A stretch of DNA of 64,000 bases, taken from Zygnema cylindricum (taxonomy: Eukaryota > Streptophyta > Zygnematophyceae > Zygnematales > Zygnemataceae). The position numbers and the translations under genes were made by a program. Positions 1-11,957 of the stretch are shown piece by piece. The notes beneath the pieces were generated by a model. It worked only from the letters and a program-made list of their open reading frames with translations. It was not told the origin of the DNA and made no database searches. How positions within the stretch are numbered: the stretch's first letter is position 1; each line of letters begins with the position of its first letter. The stretch is from assembly GCA_037447655.1 (NCBI GenBank), contig JBBHKE010001935.1, positions 377,286 through 441,285 on the forward strand, given 5' to 3'.

Positions 1-172
1 TTAATTAAAAAAACTTCAGTTTAAAACTTCAAAAGTAAACTATTTCCAAAAAAAAAAAAAAAAAAAAAAAATGTTGGTAAATTGAAAACTTCAAAATTTG
101 ACTTCAAAAAAATTAATTGAAAAGTTAAAGACAAAAATTGTAAAAAAATGAAAAATATGTCAAACAGATACA

Positions 173-425
173 GCCTCTCTCTTTCCCTCTGTTGCCCCCT
201 TGTTCTGTCTTTATCCCTTTCCCTCACTCTCTCCCTCTCTCTCTCCCTCTCTCCGTCTCCTCTCTCCCTCTCTCTCCTCTCCCTCGCTTTCCCCCTCTCT
301 CTCCTCTCTCTCCCTCTCGCGCTCTCTCTCTCCCTCTTTCCCAGAGAGAGACAGGGGGGGGAGAGAAAAAAACACAAGGAGAGAAAAAATATGGAAGAGG
401 AAAGAGAGGGAGAGAGTAGAGAGGT
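173..425. repeat. CT-rich tract followed by GA-rich tract
   Basis: An almost pure pyrimidine stretch (CTCTCC, TCCCTCTC units) runs to about 342 and then switches to a pure purine stretch (GAGAGA, GGGGGG, GAGAGGGA). The two halves are roughly complementary and could fold back. Open frames here are low-complexity Ser/Leu or Arg/Glu translations and are not genes. Confidence 0.85.
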
Positions 426-928
426 TCTTTAAACATTTTAACATTTTTTCTTCGACGTGCTTGAAAGGTCGTTATTCTAACAATTTTTTAACGATTTTAA
501 AAATTTACTTTTGTTAATTATTTCAATAATAACTACTATTTTAATAATAATTACCAGTTTAATAATTATTGTTTTTTAAAGTCTTTCATTTAAAACTTTA
601 GGTTTTTTTTTGAAGTTTTTTTATACCTCACTAAAAGTAGTTTCTAGAAAAGTGTATACGGAGGAGTGTCTCAATCTCCCGCTTTCGTTCCGTTTTTCTG
701 TTTTTCCCGTTTTTTTTCGTTTTTTTCATTTATAACCATTTTTTTTCACAAATTTTAACCTTGTTCGAAATTTTTTAGCTTTTTTTTTTATCATTTTGAC
801 ATTTTCAGCATATTAACATACTTTGCTAGATTTTCAACTCCTTTAGAACGTTTTTTTAAACGTTTTTAACATTTCTAAATGGTTTTACCCTTCCTATCTG
901 AGATTTTTATAATGCTTTTTAAAAAATG
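426..928. other. AT-rich stretch, no gene seen
   Basis: Dominated by T-runs and short TTTTTAAC words. No coding pattern is visible. It may be the 3' flank of the RCC1-repeat gene on the minus strand. Confidence 0.5.
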
Positions 929-1131
929 TTAATGGTTTTTCAACTCCAATTTAACCGTCATCCACACCTTTTTCTGAGGAACCTGGGATAGTTTACACAC
1001 AATTTAAACGATTCTGCCGTTTTCATCGTTTTTAAGGTACTTCTTGACCGTTTTATAACCGCTTTAATCGTCGTTTTATAACCGCTTTAATCGTCTTTAA
1101 TTGTTTACACTGTTTTTATGGGGTTTAATAC

Positions 1132-1357
1132 CTGACTTGGAGTACTTTCGGATGTAGAAACCGTATCCGGAGGATGTCCCAAAGTTCCCCTTTGATTCCA
1201 TCCCCACACATACACCTGAGAGGGAGAGGGAGAGGGACTGAATTAGTTAGTTAGAAGCAAAGTGAGAGGGAAAACGAGAGGCATAAGCAGAGCCAGAGGG
1301 AGAAAAAGACAGAAAGGGAGAGAGGGAAAAAGGGCAGAGAGAGAAAGAAAGAGGGAA

Positions 1358-1390
<33 letters not shown>

Positions 1391-1669
1391 AAGAGAGGCA
1401 GAGAGAGAAAGAGAGAAAAAGAGAGAGAGAGAGGGAGAGAGAGAGAGAGAGTGATAGAGAAAGAGAGGCAGAGAGAGAAAGAGAGAGAGAGAGAGGGAGA
1501 GAGAGAGAGAGGAAAGAATCTCACATCTCCATTGGCACAAATGGCGAGAGAGTTTCTACTTCCGGCCACCACACTAGATATGTCCAAACCGTCCAGATGC
1601 TTAATTGGACGAAGAAAATATTCGTCATTTCTTGTACCCAAACCCAACTGCCCGTCCTCTCCGGTACCC
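1132..1669 (-). CDS. RCC1-repeat (RLD) protein, two internal exons, partial
   Basis: Two minus-strand exons are visible. The first, 1669..1525, follows a TTTTCCAG acceptor, starts in phase 2 (completing a Trp codon) and reads GTGEDGQLGLG, then SSVVAGSRNSLAICANGD, before a GTGAGA donor. The second, 1215..1132, starts after CTCAG and reads VYVWGWNQRGTLGHPP up to a GTATTA donor. Joined, they give the classic RCC1 seven-bladed propeller signature: W-G-x-G-x-D-G-Q-L-G-L-G, then the V-x-x-G-x-x-x-S-L-A-I strand, then the next V-Y-x-W-G blade. The intron (1524..1216) is filled with GA repeats. A possible further exon, 982..929, follows CCCAG, is in phase 0 and ends in TAA, but its protein is not clearly RCC1-like. 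Upstream exons must lie to the right across the repeat-rich 1.7-5 kb and were not found. RCC1 proteins include guanine exchange factors and the UVR8 photoreceptor; these pieces cannot say which. Confidence 0.8.
1219..1512 (+). repeat. GAGAGA/GAAAGAGA purine microsatellite in RCC1 intron
   Basis: Imperfect (GA)n with GAAA and GGGA interruptions fills nearly the whole intron between the two RCC1 exons. On the sense (minus) strand it is a CT-rich tract leading to the CTCAG acceptor. Confidence 0.85.
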
Positions 1670-1679
1670 CTGGAAAATG

Positions 1680-2400
1680 ACAAAAAAGTGAGGAAAAGGA
1701 CAAAAATAGGAGGAAAAGAAAAAAATTATGAGGAACAGAAAAATATGTGAGGAAAGGACAAATAGGCAAGGAAAGGACAAAAATATGAGGAAAAGTCAAA
1801 AATATGGAGTAAAGACAAATATGTGAGGAAAGGACAGTATTTGGGAAGAATGAAAAGACAAAAGTATGGGGAAAAGACAAATAGGGAAAGGACAAAAAAA
1901 CAAGGAGAAGACAAAGATGTGAGGAAAAGACAAAATGTGGGGAAAAGGCAAAAATATGGGGATAAGACAAAAATATGGGGAGGTATGGGAAAAGAGACCA
2001 AATTTGAGGAAAAGACAAAAATATGAGGGAGACAAAAAAAAGGGGAAAATATATTTTTTAGAGATTTTTTGAAATATCCAAAGCGGAAAAAAATTGAATC
2101 TAAAGTCAAAAGTAAAAGTTACATTTTTTGAGAAAAATGAGAAAAAATAAAAGAATAATGAGAAAAGGACAAAAAACACAAAATATAGAGAAGAAAAGGA
2201 AAAATGGAAAATATGGAAAAAATAGAGAAGAGAGAAAAAATAGAAGAATATAAATAGAGAAGAATGGCGAAGAATAGAAAAAGAGAGAAGAATAGAGAAA
2301 AAAAAATGGAGAAAGAGGAAAGAAGAGAAGGGGAAAAAAAAGTGAAAAAAAAGAAAAAAAAGAAAATAAAAAGGAAAAAGAAGAAAGAAACGCAAAAAAC
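1680..2400 (+). repeat. Degenerate purine-rich minisatellite (GAGGAAAAGACAAAAATATG type)
   Basis: Units of roughly 20 bp containing GGAAAAGACAAAAATATG recur from about 1690 to 2030. They decay into AGAGAAAAAATAGAAGAATA repeats to about 2390. No exon was found here, although the RCC1 gene should cross this region. Confidence 0.75.
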
Positions 2401-2702
2401 GAAATGTTCTGACATCATCCACAAACTTGAAAACAACTTTCATTTTTTTGAAAGTTTAAAAACATAACAATTGTGAGGAGTCCAATTCTCTTCTTTGCAA
2501 ATAAAATGCATACAAAATAAAATTGTTTCGAAAGGAAATGTACGAAATAAAATGCATATGAAAAAAACCAAAACACGTAAACTCCACAAAACGTTGTTTT
2601 TTTGAGTTTTTTTTAAACTCCAAAAAAGGTAACTTTTTTTATGTACAAAAAATAACTCTTCGAATTTTTGTACTTCTCTTATTTTTCTTGTCAAGTACAT
2701 TT
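2401..2702. other. Short unique stretch, nothing recognised
   Basis: Between the purine blocks lies AT-rich sequence with T-runs. It contains no recognisable exon on either strand. Confidence 0.4.
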
Positions 2703-3445
2703 TTCAGGGGGAGGAAAAACTGGAGAAGGGGAAGGGAGGAGAGGAAGAACGGAGGGAGGAGAGTGAGGAGAGGAAGAAAAAGGAGGGAGGAGTGGAAGGA
2801 GGGAGGAGAGGTAGAAAAAAAGTTATAAAAAGAAAAATTAATTATTAAGACCCAAAATTTTGTAATTTAAAAATGTAATTTTTCATTTTTAAAGGGAGGA
2901 GGAGGGGAAGGAGAGAGGAAAGAGGGAGGACAGAAAGGAGGGAGGAGAGAGGAGAGAGGAGAGGAAGGAGGAAGGAGAGGAAGGAGGGAGGAGAGGAAGG
3001 AGGGAGGAGAGGAAGGAGGGAGGAGAGGAAGGAGGGAGGAGGGAAAAGAGGGAGGAGAGGAAGAAGGGAGGAGAGGAAGGAAGGAGGAGAGGAAGAAGAT
3101 AGGGAGGAGAGGAAAGGGGGAGGAGTTTGGAAAGAGGGAGGACAGGAAGGAGGGAGGAGCGAGCAAAGAGGGAGGAGAGGAAGGAGGGAGGAGAGGAAAG
3201 GAGGAGGAGAGGAAAGAGGGAGGAGAGAGGAAGGAGGGAGGAGAGGAGGGAGGAGAGGTAGAAAAAGAGTTATAAGGAGAAAATTGATTATTAAGATCCA
3301 AAATTTGTTACTTTAAAATGCAATTTTTCATTTAAAAAAAGAGAAAGGAGGAGAGGAGAAAGAAGGGAGGGAGAGGTAGAAGGAAAGCCGTAAAAAGAAA
3401 AGCTTGTTTATAAAAATATTAAAATCCAAGATCCCCAAATTCACT
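2703..3445 (+). repeat. Higher-order repeat: GGAGGGAGGAGAGGAAGGA blocks with AT linkers
   Basis: Purine arrays (units such as GGAAGGAGGGAGGAGA, about 16 bp) alternate with an AT-rich linker of about 80 bp. The linker starts near GTTATAA and ends TTTTTCATTT. It occurs at about 2818-2895 and 3267-3340, with a shorter form near 3385-3445. The purine+linker pair is therefore itself repeated. Confidence 0.75.
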
Positions 3446-3449
3446 AAAA

Positions 3450-4070
3450 TTCAAAATAAAGGGATACAAATGGATGTAAATGGATGAAAAATGGGTATAA
3501 AAATTTAAATAGATAAAATAAGGTATATAAAAGGATATAAATGGATATAAAAATGCTATAAAAAGGTATAAATGGATAAAAATAGGATATAAAATGGATA
3601 TTAAAGGATATAAATGGATATAAAAATGCTATAAAAAAAGGGTATTCATGGATATAAAATGGATATAAAATGAAGATAAAAAGGACATAAAAAGGATATA
3701 AAAAATATAAATGGATATAAAAATGTAAAATCGACATAATAAAAGGTATAAACGAATATAAAAATGTGTAAATTGACATAGAAGGATACAAACGGAGACA
3801 CACAAACAAATGGAAATTGACTAATAAAGGGTATAAACTGATAAAAAATAAATGTACTAATGGGGTAAAAATGGGGTAGGAACGGGGTATACACAAGGTT
3901 TAAACATGCAAACGAGGTAAAAACGAGGTAAAAACAATGTAAGGCGAGTAATACAAGGTAAAAACATGGTAAAAAGGGATAAAACGAGGTTAATAGGGTA
4001 AAAATGGGTAAAATCGGGGTATAGACGGGGTAGAAAAGAGTACATACCAGGCATAAACCCTTTTTGAAAT
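3450..4070 (+). repeat. GGATATAAA / GGTAAAAAC tandem repeats
   Basis: Degenerate tandem words of about 10-18 bp (ATGGATATAAAAATG, ATAAAAAGG) fill 3450-3850. They then shift to GGGGTAAAAAC units up to about 4040. The aromatic-rich minus-strand ORFs across it are repeat translations, not genes. Confidence 0.75.
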
Positions 4071-4129
4071 TTTTTCATGGGAGGATTTTGAGTTCAAAAA
4101 GTCGCTAGCTTGGGCCATGGCGGTCGCGC

Positions 4130-4900
<771 letters not shown>

Positions 4901-4904
4901 TTAG

Positions 4905-6078
4905 AAAAACATTTAAAAAAAATATAGAAAACTAAACCAAAAAAAAAAGGGGGGTTTTTACAAAGTCTAAACTTTTCCAATATTAAAAAAAGAAGAAAAA
5001 AGAAGCGACGGTGACGTCAGCATCCAGAATAAAAGCCAGATTAGTAAAACTTTCTAATTATTTATTTAAAAAATAAAAATTAAAAAGAATAACATCAAAC
5101 CATACAAAATGAAATAAAAAATAAAGCTAAATAAATAGAAATAGAAAAATAAAAATAAAATATGGTGAATAAGTCAAAAAAATTCTACAAGAAAATCGAC
5201 TCAAAAAATCAGAAAAAAAAAAAAACGATTTTTAATTTTCAGCCACAAAAAGAAAATGTTAAGAGTAGTCTTCACAAAAACAAAAACAAAAACAAAAAAA
5301 AAAAAAAACTTTTCCAGAAACCCTAAAAACCACAAAAAAAAAAGCTGACCAGAAAAATAAATGATCCTTCTCTTACCAATAAAAAAATAATAGCAAAAAT
5401 TACATACCTTATTAACACGGAATGGCACTAGCCATTATTAATTTTTCCTTTTTTTTCGCCTTTTTTCTGCGTCTCGTTCCCTTTTTTATTGTAAAGAGTG
5501 AAAGAAATTAGGGCAAAGGAAAAGAGATGCTTCCCTCTTCCATATCAAAGCTACAGTACTGGACTTTGGTTTTCCTGAAAGACTGTCCGTACATTCGGTA
5601 TTATAGATTCGTACACTTCAGACGTTCGTACCGTACGAAAATGTTACAAGTGGATGTAACTGAAAAGTACACATGGTACAGCAAATCTGCGACTTGACTG
5701 TGGACCGTACAGGTCACTTTTTATGAAATTTAAATCGATTTTCTTGAGTGTACACTTACCGTTGTCGGATTGTCATTTTAGAGTCTTTTATTTCTTCAAT
5801 CATTGTATTTAAAGTGCAGCCGAATTTTACTGGCCAAAAAGCCGCACGATATAGGGTAGAAATTAGTACCAGCACGCATAGACCACTCATAGTACGAAAC
5901 ATTGTCTTACGACAAAAGATTCGGTGAACCGCAAAAAACCAGTCGGAGAGGAGAATATCTGGGAATTGGGATGTACAATCTTGGCAGCTTTTATAACCAA
6001 TCGCCATTTGCCAGACAGCTGTACTCCAAATTGACGCTGGTTAGGTAAACGTACGACCTAACAGCAGATCTTCATCTG
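4905..6078. other. A-rich then unassigned intergenic sequence
   Basis: 4905-5440 is A-rich with AAATAAAAATAAAA words and a CAAAAA run near 5275-5305. 5460-6078 is more complex and contains an 83-residue minus-strand ORF (6007..5756) that I do not recognise. There is no splice or family support for a gene. Confidence 0.4.
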
Positions 6079-6086
6079 ATACGCTC

Positions 6087-6392
6087 CATAGTACAAAAGT
6101 AGGCGTTTTTATGGTAGGCCTTTGGTCGGCGCCTTTATCGTAAGTTGTGTTATGGGCTTTTCATGTGATCTTCTTAGATCGCTACTTTGATCAGCGACCG
6201 TCCGATCGTCCGAATCTGACCGTTTAAATAAAATTATTTGGTCCGAATGTTTTAATTGGTCCAATCTTTGGTCCGAATGTTTTAATTGGTCCGAATAGGT
6301 CCGAATACAATATGAGTCTTAAGGTCATATTGTATGTTTTGCATACAATAGGAATATTGTATGGGCCTACTTTCACCTACTTTTGAACTATG
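6087..6392 (+). mobile_element. Short non-autonomous hAT-like MITE, copy B1
   Basis: The element starts CATAGTACAAAAGTAGG and ends with the inverted form CCTACTTTTGAACTATG. It is flanked by a perfect 8-bp target duplication, ATACGCTC (6079-6086 and 6393-6400). An 8-bp duplication and a CAnnG-type terminus fit the hAT superfamily. Two other copies lie at 44078-44623 and 61319-61594. It encodes nothing. The interior has an inner hairpin built from CATATTGTATG and its complement. Confidence 0.92.
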
Positions 6393-6421
6393 ATACGCTC
6401 CCTTCAAATTACAAATACAGT

Positions 6422-6736
6422 ATGTCTGTAAAGGCACCACGTCTTCTAAAGTCGATTCCCACCGTCCGTTTTCAGCTTTTCTGGGATTGGAGGATCACCC
6501 GTGACTCGAGGCTTGGAATTGTATTTGGTGCGGGAATAAAGTACGTGCAGGTATATTATATCATTATTTGTTACTTAGGATAAATTACATGTACGGCCTA
6601 CAATAATCTCATGCAGGGAATGCGGTCCTTGCGGACACTTCAGCGGTTCAACAGATTGCACTACGCAGCTATGAGCAATTTCTCCATTCGTACGGTCATG
6701 CATGTGGAATCATCGTACAGTTTTCAACTCTTTTAA
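6422..6736 (+). CDS. Unrecognised small two-exon ORF (82 aa)
   Basis: Exon 1, 6422..6550, begins with ATG and ends at a CAG|GTATAT donor in phase 0. Exon 2, 6617..6736, begins after CTCATGCAG in phase 0 and ends in TAA. The joined protein of 82 residues is basic and aromatic, with the words PTVRFQLFWDWRITRD and SLRTLQRFNRLHYAAM. I do not recognise a family. The open frame continues upstream of the ATG through the right target duplication of MITE copy B1. The real gene may therefore have started further left and been interrupted by that insertion. It could equally be chance. Confidence 0.28.
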
Positions 6737-7828
6737 AAGTTTGTTTTTTTAAATTCGTACATTTTCATTACTGGTCGCGCTGAAATTTCATTGGATGTCA
6801 ACTTTTTCCATTATATAGCAATCGCATTTTGGACCGGACCGAGGTCGACTCCGAAACTTGGCCAAAACTGACCAATGGAACCTCACTCTCAGCTTTTAGT
6901 GCGGCTCGTGCATGGGAAATCCATGAAGCTGGGGTAATTTCATAAAATTTCGAACTTTCGCACTTTTGATTTAAGGTGAACTTCCATTTAGAGGAAAAGT
7001 GAGGTTGTTTACTGGATGCCGTACTATTTCGTACATATTCGTACCATTTTTTTTTTTGCGATGGCTCCAATATTAAAGGCGTAAGTATCCACCGTTGGAT
7101 TTTTCATTTTTAGATTCGCGAAGCAATCGCGCACATCGTCCAGTGTGAAGAGACTCTCCTCGGCGAGGAGAGTTTCTTCACACTGGTCGCGTACCATTGG
7201 TACACGTGAAAAGTAAAAAAAATATCCACCACGAACAGGCGATGAGAAACGAACACGTCGTACATGCCATGTGCCTTCCGCCACGTTGTATGCAGGCCGA
7301 CCGAAATATCTTCGCACGCTCCTTCTGACATCCGGTGACCTTCAAAGTTTGAAATTTTGATTTTCAATTTCAAAATTAAAATTTGGTCGCAAAATTTTCG
7401 TACGAATCATATGCACAGATTTTCAGTTTGAATAATATTTTTAGATATTAAGAATCTGAAAACTAACCTACGTGGCGCCAATCATAATTGAAAAACGATG
7501 TTCACTGGCACGACAAAATGGAACGCCATGCCAGTAAACACTAGAAATAGATGTCTCCGCATGTTTACTGGGACCGCCTAATGGAGGACAGGCCTTTACA
7601 GGGCCGTGACCGCTATCGAAAATTTTAAATTTGTATGTTTGGAATATGCTCCGGAATCGAATATCCGGACACCGATGCTATATCGCCGATATGATGTAAA
7701 CGATACTGACGCGTCGCCTACCTTCAACTTTTTCACCGAAACTGCATAGTCTTGTCACGTTTCCAAGACTTCACATTCTAGGGTAATTTTAGGTTAAATT
7801 TAGGGTTAATCTTGTGCAAGTTATTGCC
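6737..7828. other. Upstream region of the HAD gene, with a perfect hairpin
   Basis: No gene is supported. A stretch near 6972-7003 (TTTAGAGGAAAAGTGAGGTT) resembles the terminus of the 24.3-25.9 kb fold-back element. A near-perfect 47-bp palindrome is at 7140-7186. The last few hundred bases should hold the HAD promoter, but no clear TATA box could be chosen. Confidence 0.5.
7140..7186. repeat. 47-bp near-perfect palindrome
   Basis: The left half CCAGTGTGAAGAGACTCTCC is the reverse complement of the right half with one mismatch. It has almost no loop (CGGC centre). The structure is like the inner hairpins of the fold-back element at 24.3-25.9 kb. Confidence 0.85.
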
Positions 7829-10800
7829 ATGACTTTGCAATATGCCTCTGCTATTAGGCAGCTCCCTTTAAACTCAAACCCTAACTGTATATTCTATGCT
7901 CCTGTTTTAAGAAAGACGATTATTTCTGGTATTCCTGCATCTTGTAGAAATCATAAAACTGGAGTTAGGAGCTGTCCCTCACATCTTACTAACATTTTTG
8001 TAACTCCAGTTTCAAGTAATGCTTTATTTACAAAGACAAGTCGTGACTCTTCAGAAGCTAGAGATCAATGCAAACCTTTTTCCAAACCTTTTTCCAAACC
8101 TTTTTCCAAGCAGTTTTCTAAACCTTTTCCCAGGCCATATTTCGTACGTGAAAATACAGTGCGTCATAAAATACGCGCTGCAAAAACCGAACTGAATGAT
8201 GTGAACACTCTAGGGTTTGAAGAAGATTCGGGACCAATAAAAAAAGCCGCTTTTTTTGACGTCGATGGTACTATTGTCAAATCAAACGTCGTCATGCAAT
8301 TTGTGAACGTCCGATTGGCCGAACTTCCACCCTTTTTAAAGTTTTTCTGGCTCATTTTTTTTGCCCTAAAAGTTCCTCTTTATTTGCTCTTAGATCGAAT
8401 CAACCGTGCGCTTTTCAGTCGCGCTTTTTATGCTAATTATGAGGGAAGATCGGTAAACGACAAAAAATGGATGGCTTCTGTTGTCTTTTCGACGTACATG
8501 CGACCAAAGTGAGGATTAATCATCATACGTTAAACCATAAACTTCTATTTTTGTTATTATTCAATGTTCAAGCCAAAAAACTTTGGAAAGATCCCAATGA
8601 CAACTCTAAAAAAAATGTATTGATTTACTTATTACAAAATCTTAGAAAATATGTGTTTATTTGTCTATTTTTTAATCCCTAAACCAAAAAACCCTAAGAA
8701 ATTCTTAAGAAAACTCTGAGAAAACCCTGAGAAAATCCCAAGAAACCCTAAAAAACCGTAATTCGTCCTTTTGCAGGTTATTTATGGGCGCTGTAAAGCA
8801 TATAGAAAATCTGAAGAAAGCCGGTTTTAAAATTGTTCTCGTCACCGGTTCTCTTGACTTTCTTATGGACCCTCTTGCCGCCGAATTGGGAGTAGGTAAA
8901 GTAAGGAACTTTTTCCTCTTGTTTTAATTAAAATTTAGTTATGGACAAGCACGGTGTTTTTTGCACAATACAAAAATTGATTTTTAACACCCTTTCTTTA
9001 CCTCGTGTTTGATGAAAATCTAGTTGTTTATGAGCATCGCGACGTTTTTTACACAGTAAGAGAGTTTGAATTTTAACACCTTTTTTCGACCTCTTGTTGT
9101 AACTATAATCTAGTTTGTGCATAGCACCACCGTGTTTTATACACAATGCAAAAAGTTGAAGTTAATACATGTTTGTTAGTCGCACATTTGTGAATTGCAC
9201 ATCATTTAGTTGCCTATTTGTGAATTACGTGGTCGTTAATTTCACGTTTGTTATTTGCATGTTTTTTAACTGCACATTTATTTATTGCACATTAGTTAAT
9301 TGCACATTTATTAATTGCATGTTTGTTAGTTGCATGCTCGTTAATTTCACGTCCGTTAATTTGACGTTCATCAATTTGACGTTCATTAATTTCATGTTTG
9401 TTTTAGCACATATTTGTTAATTGCATGTTTGTTAATTTTGACATTCATTAATTTACGTGTTTGTCAATTGCACATTTGTTAAGTACATTTTTGTTAATTG
9501 CATGTTTGTTAATTTTGCACTTGTTAATGACATTTTTGTTTATGACATTTTTGTATTTGCACAGAGGGAAACTTCTAGTAACAGGAATGTGTTGCTGTTT
9601 TGCAGATCATGTCTTTGCCGCAAAACTCAAAGAGGAAAATGGAAGGTGTGTAGTTTTAAATTCTTTGCTAGGAAATCTGTGGGAAGCTATTGAGTTCGAT
9701 AGCATGACAAGGAACTGTTGCATCTGTGCTTTTTGGCATTTTTACTTAAGCGCAACGACATTGAAAATGTTTCATCTTCTATAGAATTTCAATTGCAACA
9801 TGTTTTACTGGAACTTCACCCTTTTTAAGCTCGATACGTCACAGTAGAGTTTCAGCGAACCCTTGGACTAATTCAATCACCACGCACGCTTTGCATTTAC
9901 TGTTATCAGCCATCCTACCATTCACCATTATTTTTATTGTTGGGATTCTATGAAACTGACAAATAAAGAGCATTTCCGTTCGTCTGTCTTGAATTGATAA
10001 GGTGACCTGACATACACAGGCAATTACCATAAACTCAGACACAACAAGTTATTGCTAGGGGTTATGGAGCCTTGAGTTAGGTTATTTCCAAGATGTTGGA
10101 AAAAAGCGAGATTGTGCTATATTATCGAAAAGAAACTGACTTTTTTTTTAAGAAGTAACACATAGCAAGGTCTTAACGTTCACAAATCTGTTAAAATGAC
10201 TTTGAGCGAAGAGGTAGGCATAGCAGTTGTCTACATTTTTATTAAAGTTTGTGAATTATTATTGCTAAAGCGGATTTGGTGTTTACTACATTAAATTGTG
10301 TTTGCCACGTGGCTCATTATGGGTCACTTAAACAAATCATGTTGTTAATGCTAATTTATGATTCTGAACCAAAAGAAAAATTGCACTCGAATAGTGTTAT
10401 TAACTTCGATAACGATGGACGTTGCAGTAATCTTCTAAATTTTCATAAGCATTTCCTATTCGAAGTCATATGTAAACGTCAAAGAAGTCTGTGTCGACAA
10501 TCGTATCAGATCCATCAGCTTCTCTGTTCTTTCCGTTATGGTAGGACTAGATATTAAGCAACTGCTAAAAGATTTGCAAAAGAGGTTGTGGTAAGAATCA
10601 CTGGCGATTGTTGCCCTTCTTTTCGGCAAAAGAGGTTTTGGCTAAAATCACCACCAATCGTTGCCCTTTTTGTATTTCTTTCTGTTTGTGTTTTTTTTTT
10701 TTTTTATGTTTTTCAGGTTTAAGGGGGAGCTAGAGGGAGATGCTATGAGTCGTCAGGAGAAGGCTGCTTTGGTTCGGCAATATGCGTCAGAAAATGGAGT

Positions 10801-11773
10801 TTCTTTGAAGGATAGTCACGCTTATGGTGACAGTATTGCAGATCTTTCCATGCTAGAAGAGGTAAGCCCTTGGTTGTCGATATAACAAGGAGAGAAAGGA
10901 ACGGATGTTCTTTCATGGCTGTGGTTGTGTTTATCGATAATCTTTGACCCACGATTTCTAAAAGGAGGCATGAGAAGGCATTGATAACCCTTTCTCAAAG
11001 GGGAGGTTGTCTATAGAGTGTATATGACTGGTTGGATATTGAGCAACATTTTATCGGTGTTGGTCACTGGTCAAAATGCCAAAGACATGTTTTAGAATCT
11101 TAAGCTTGCGAGAGGATCAACATTTGAACCACGAGTACACGATAGTAATGTTAATAAATAGTTAATATCCCCTGATGCTCTGAATAGCTATCAGGTTTTT
11201 TATGCTAGTGTCATGTCTAGTTTTGTTCCGTTTTCTAAATTTCATTTTTTTTAACTATACAACACCTCCCCATAGCTTTTAGAGTTAATCACTCTTATTC
11301 GAGTGACTGTTTTTTGAACCAAAATCATATCTTAATATCACTATTTGGTTAGGAGTCCACGAGACACAAACATAATTTAGTGTAGGTAATTCTAATAGTG
11401 TTAACGCTAAAAATCCCAACAGCGATGGGCGGTGTACTATTTCTTAAACGCTTACAAAAATGTATGTGGCGTATTAGTGGCGTATTAGTGAAGTGTATTA
11501 GTGAAGTCTTTTAATGAAGTGTATTAGTGAAAAGTATATTAGTGATTAGTGCTTAGTGAATTATGTATTAGTGAATTGTCATTAATGAAACGTGAATTAT
11601 TTCTTTTTTTTAAACTAAACTCCTATCATGGATGTTGCCATATGGAGGTTGGTCATCCTTTTGCCGTTCGACCCGACAAGCGATTGGAAGCCGTTGCGAA
11701 CAAAAGAGGATGGACTGTGGTTGACTGGCTAGGGGAGGACCCTTCCACACCCATTGTGCAACCACAGACGTGA
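7829..11773 (+). CDS. HAD superfamily subfamily IB (SerB-like) hydrolase, probably organelle-targeted
   Basis: Five exons join in consistent phase: 7829..8508, 8777..8895, 9606..9645, 10717..10861, 11648..11773, giving 369 aa. HAD motif I is FFDVDGTIV with nucleophile Asp144 and acid Asp146. Motif II is in VLVTGSLDFL (Thr250/Ser252). The motif III lysine is probably Lys295. Motif IV is YGDSIADLSM (Asp318, Asp322). All catalytic residues are present. A hydrophobic run after motif I (about residues 166-186) may touch a membrane, as in other HAD-IB proteins. The first ~110 residues are rich in Ser/Thr/Arg and poor in acids, like a plastid or mitochondrial transit peptide. They include a KPFSKPFSKPFSK repeat. 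The ATG at 7829 was preferred over the in-frame GTG at 7814. The last acceptor (TATGGAG) is weak but gives the expected GHPFAVRPD strand. Family members hydrolyse small phosphate esters such as phosphoserine; the substrate is not knowable here. Confidence 0.9.
9150..9570 (+). repeat. Degenerate TTTGTTAATTGCACA repeats in HAD intron 2
   Basis: Units of about 12-18 bp (GTTAATTGCACATTT, GTTAATTTCACG) recur about 25 times within the intron 8896..9605. The Val/Asn/Phe-rich ORFs seen here are their translation. Confidence 0.85.
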
Positions 11774-11785
11774 TGCGCTTTTACA

Positions 11786-11957
11786 CCAAATGGGACCTCT
11801 TTACACAAAATGGAACGGTTTTAAAGAAAATGGGACTATTTTAAAGAACATGGGACTGTTTTAAAGAAAATGGGACTGTTTTAAAGAAAATGGGACCGTT
11901 TTAAAGATAATGGGACCGTTTTAAAGAAAATGGGACCGTTTTAAAGAAAACGGGACT
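11786..11957 (+). repeat. 18-19 bp tandem repeat (TTTTAAAGAAAATGGGAC)
   Basis: Seven to nine copies of TTTTAAAGAAAATGGGACYG lie 13 bp beyond the HAD stop codon. They are probably in its 3' UTR or just after it. Confidence 0.9.

Noticed and set aside
148-517. Overlapping Ser/Leu- and Arg/Glu-rich ORFs on both strands
   Set aside because: They are translations of the CT/GA tract, open on both strands because of base composition only.
3109-3846. Pro/Ser/Phe-rich minus-strand ORFs
   Set aside because: They translate purine and ATAAA repeats and show no domain or splice signal.
3450-4070. CRISPR-like or satellite regular array
   Set aside because: Units vary in length and have no constant spacer pattern; it is a degenerate simple repeat in a eukaryotic genome.
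9169-9784. Val/Asn/Phe-rich ORFs in the HAD intron
   Set aside because: They come from TTTGTTAATTGCACA repeats within a well-defined intron.
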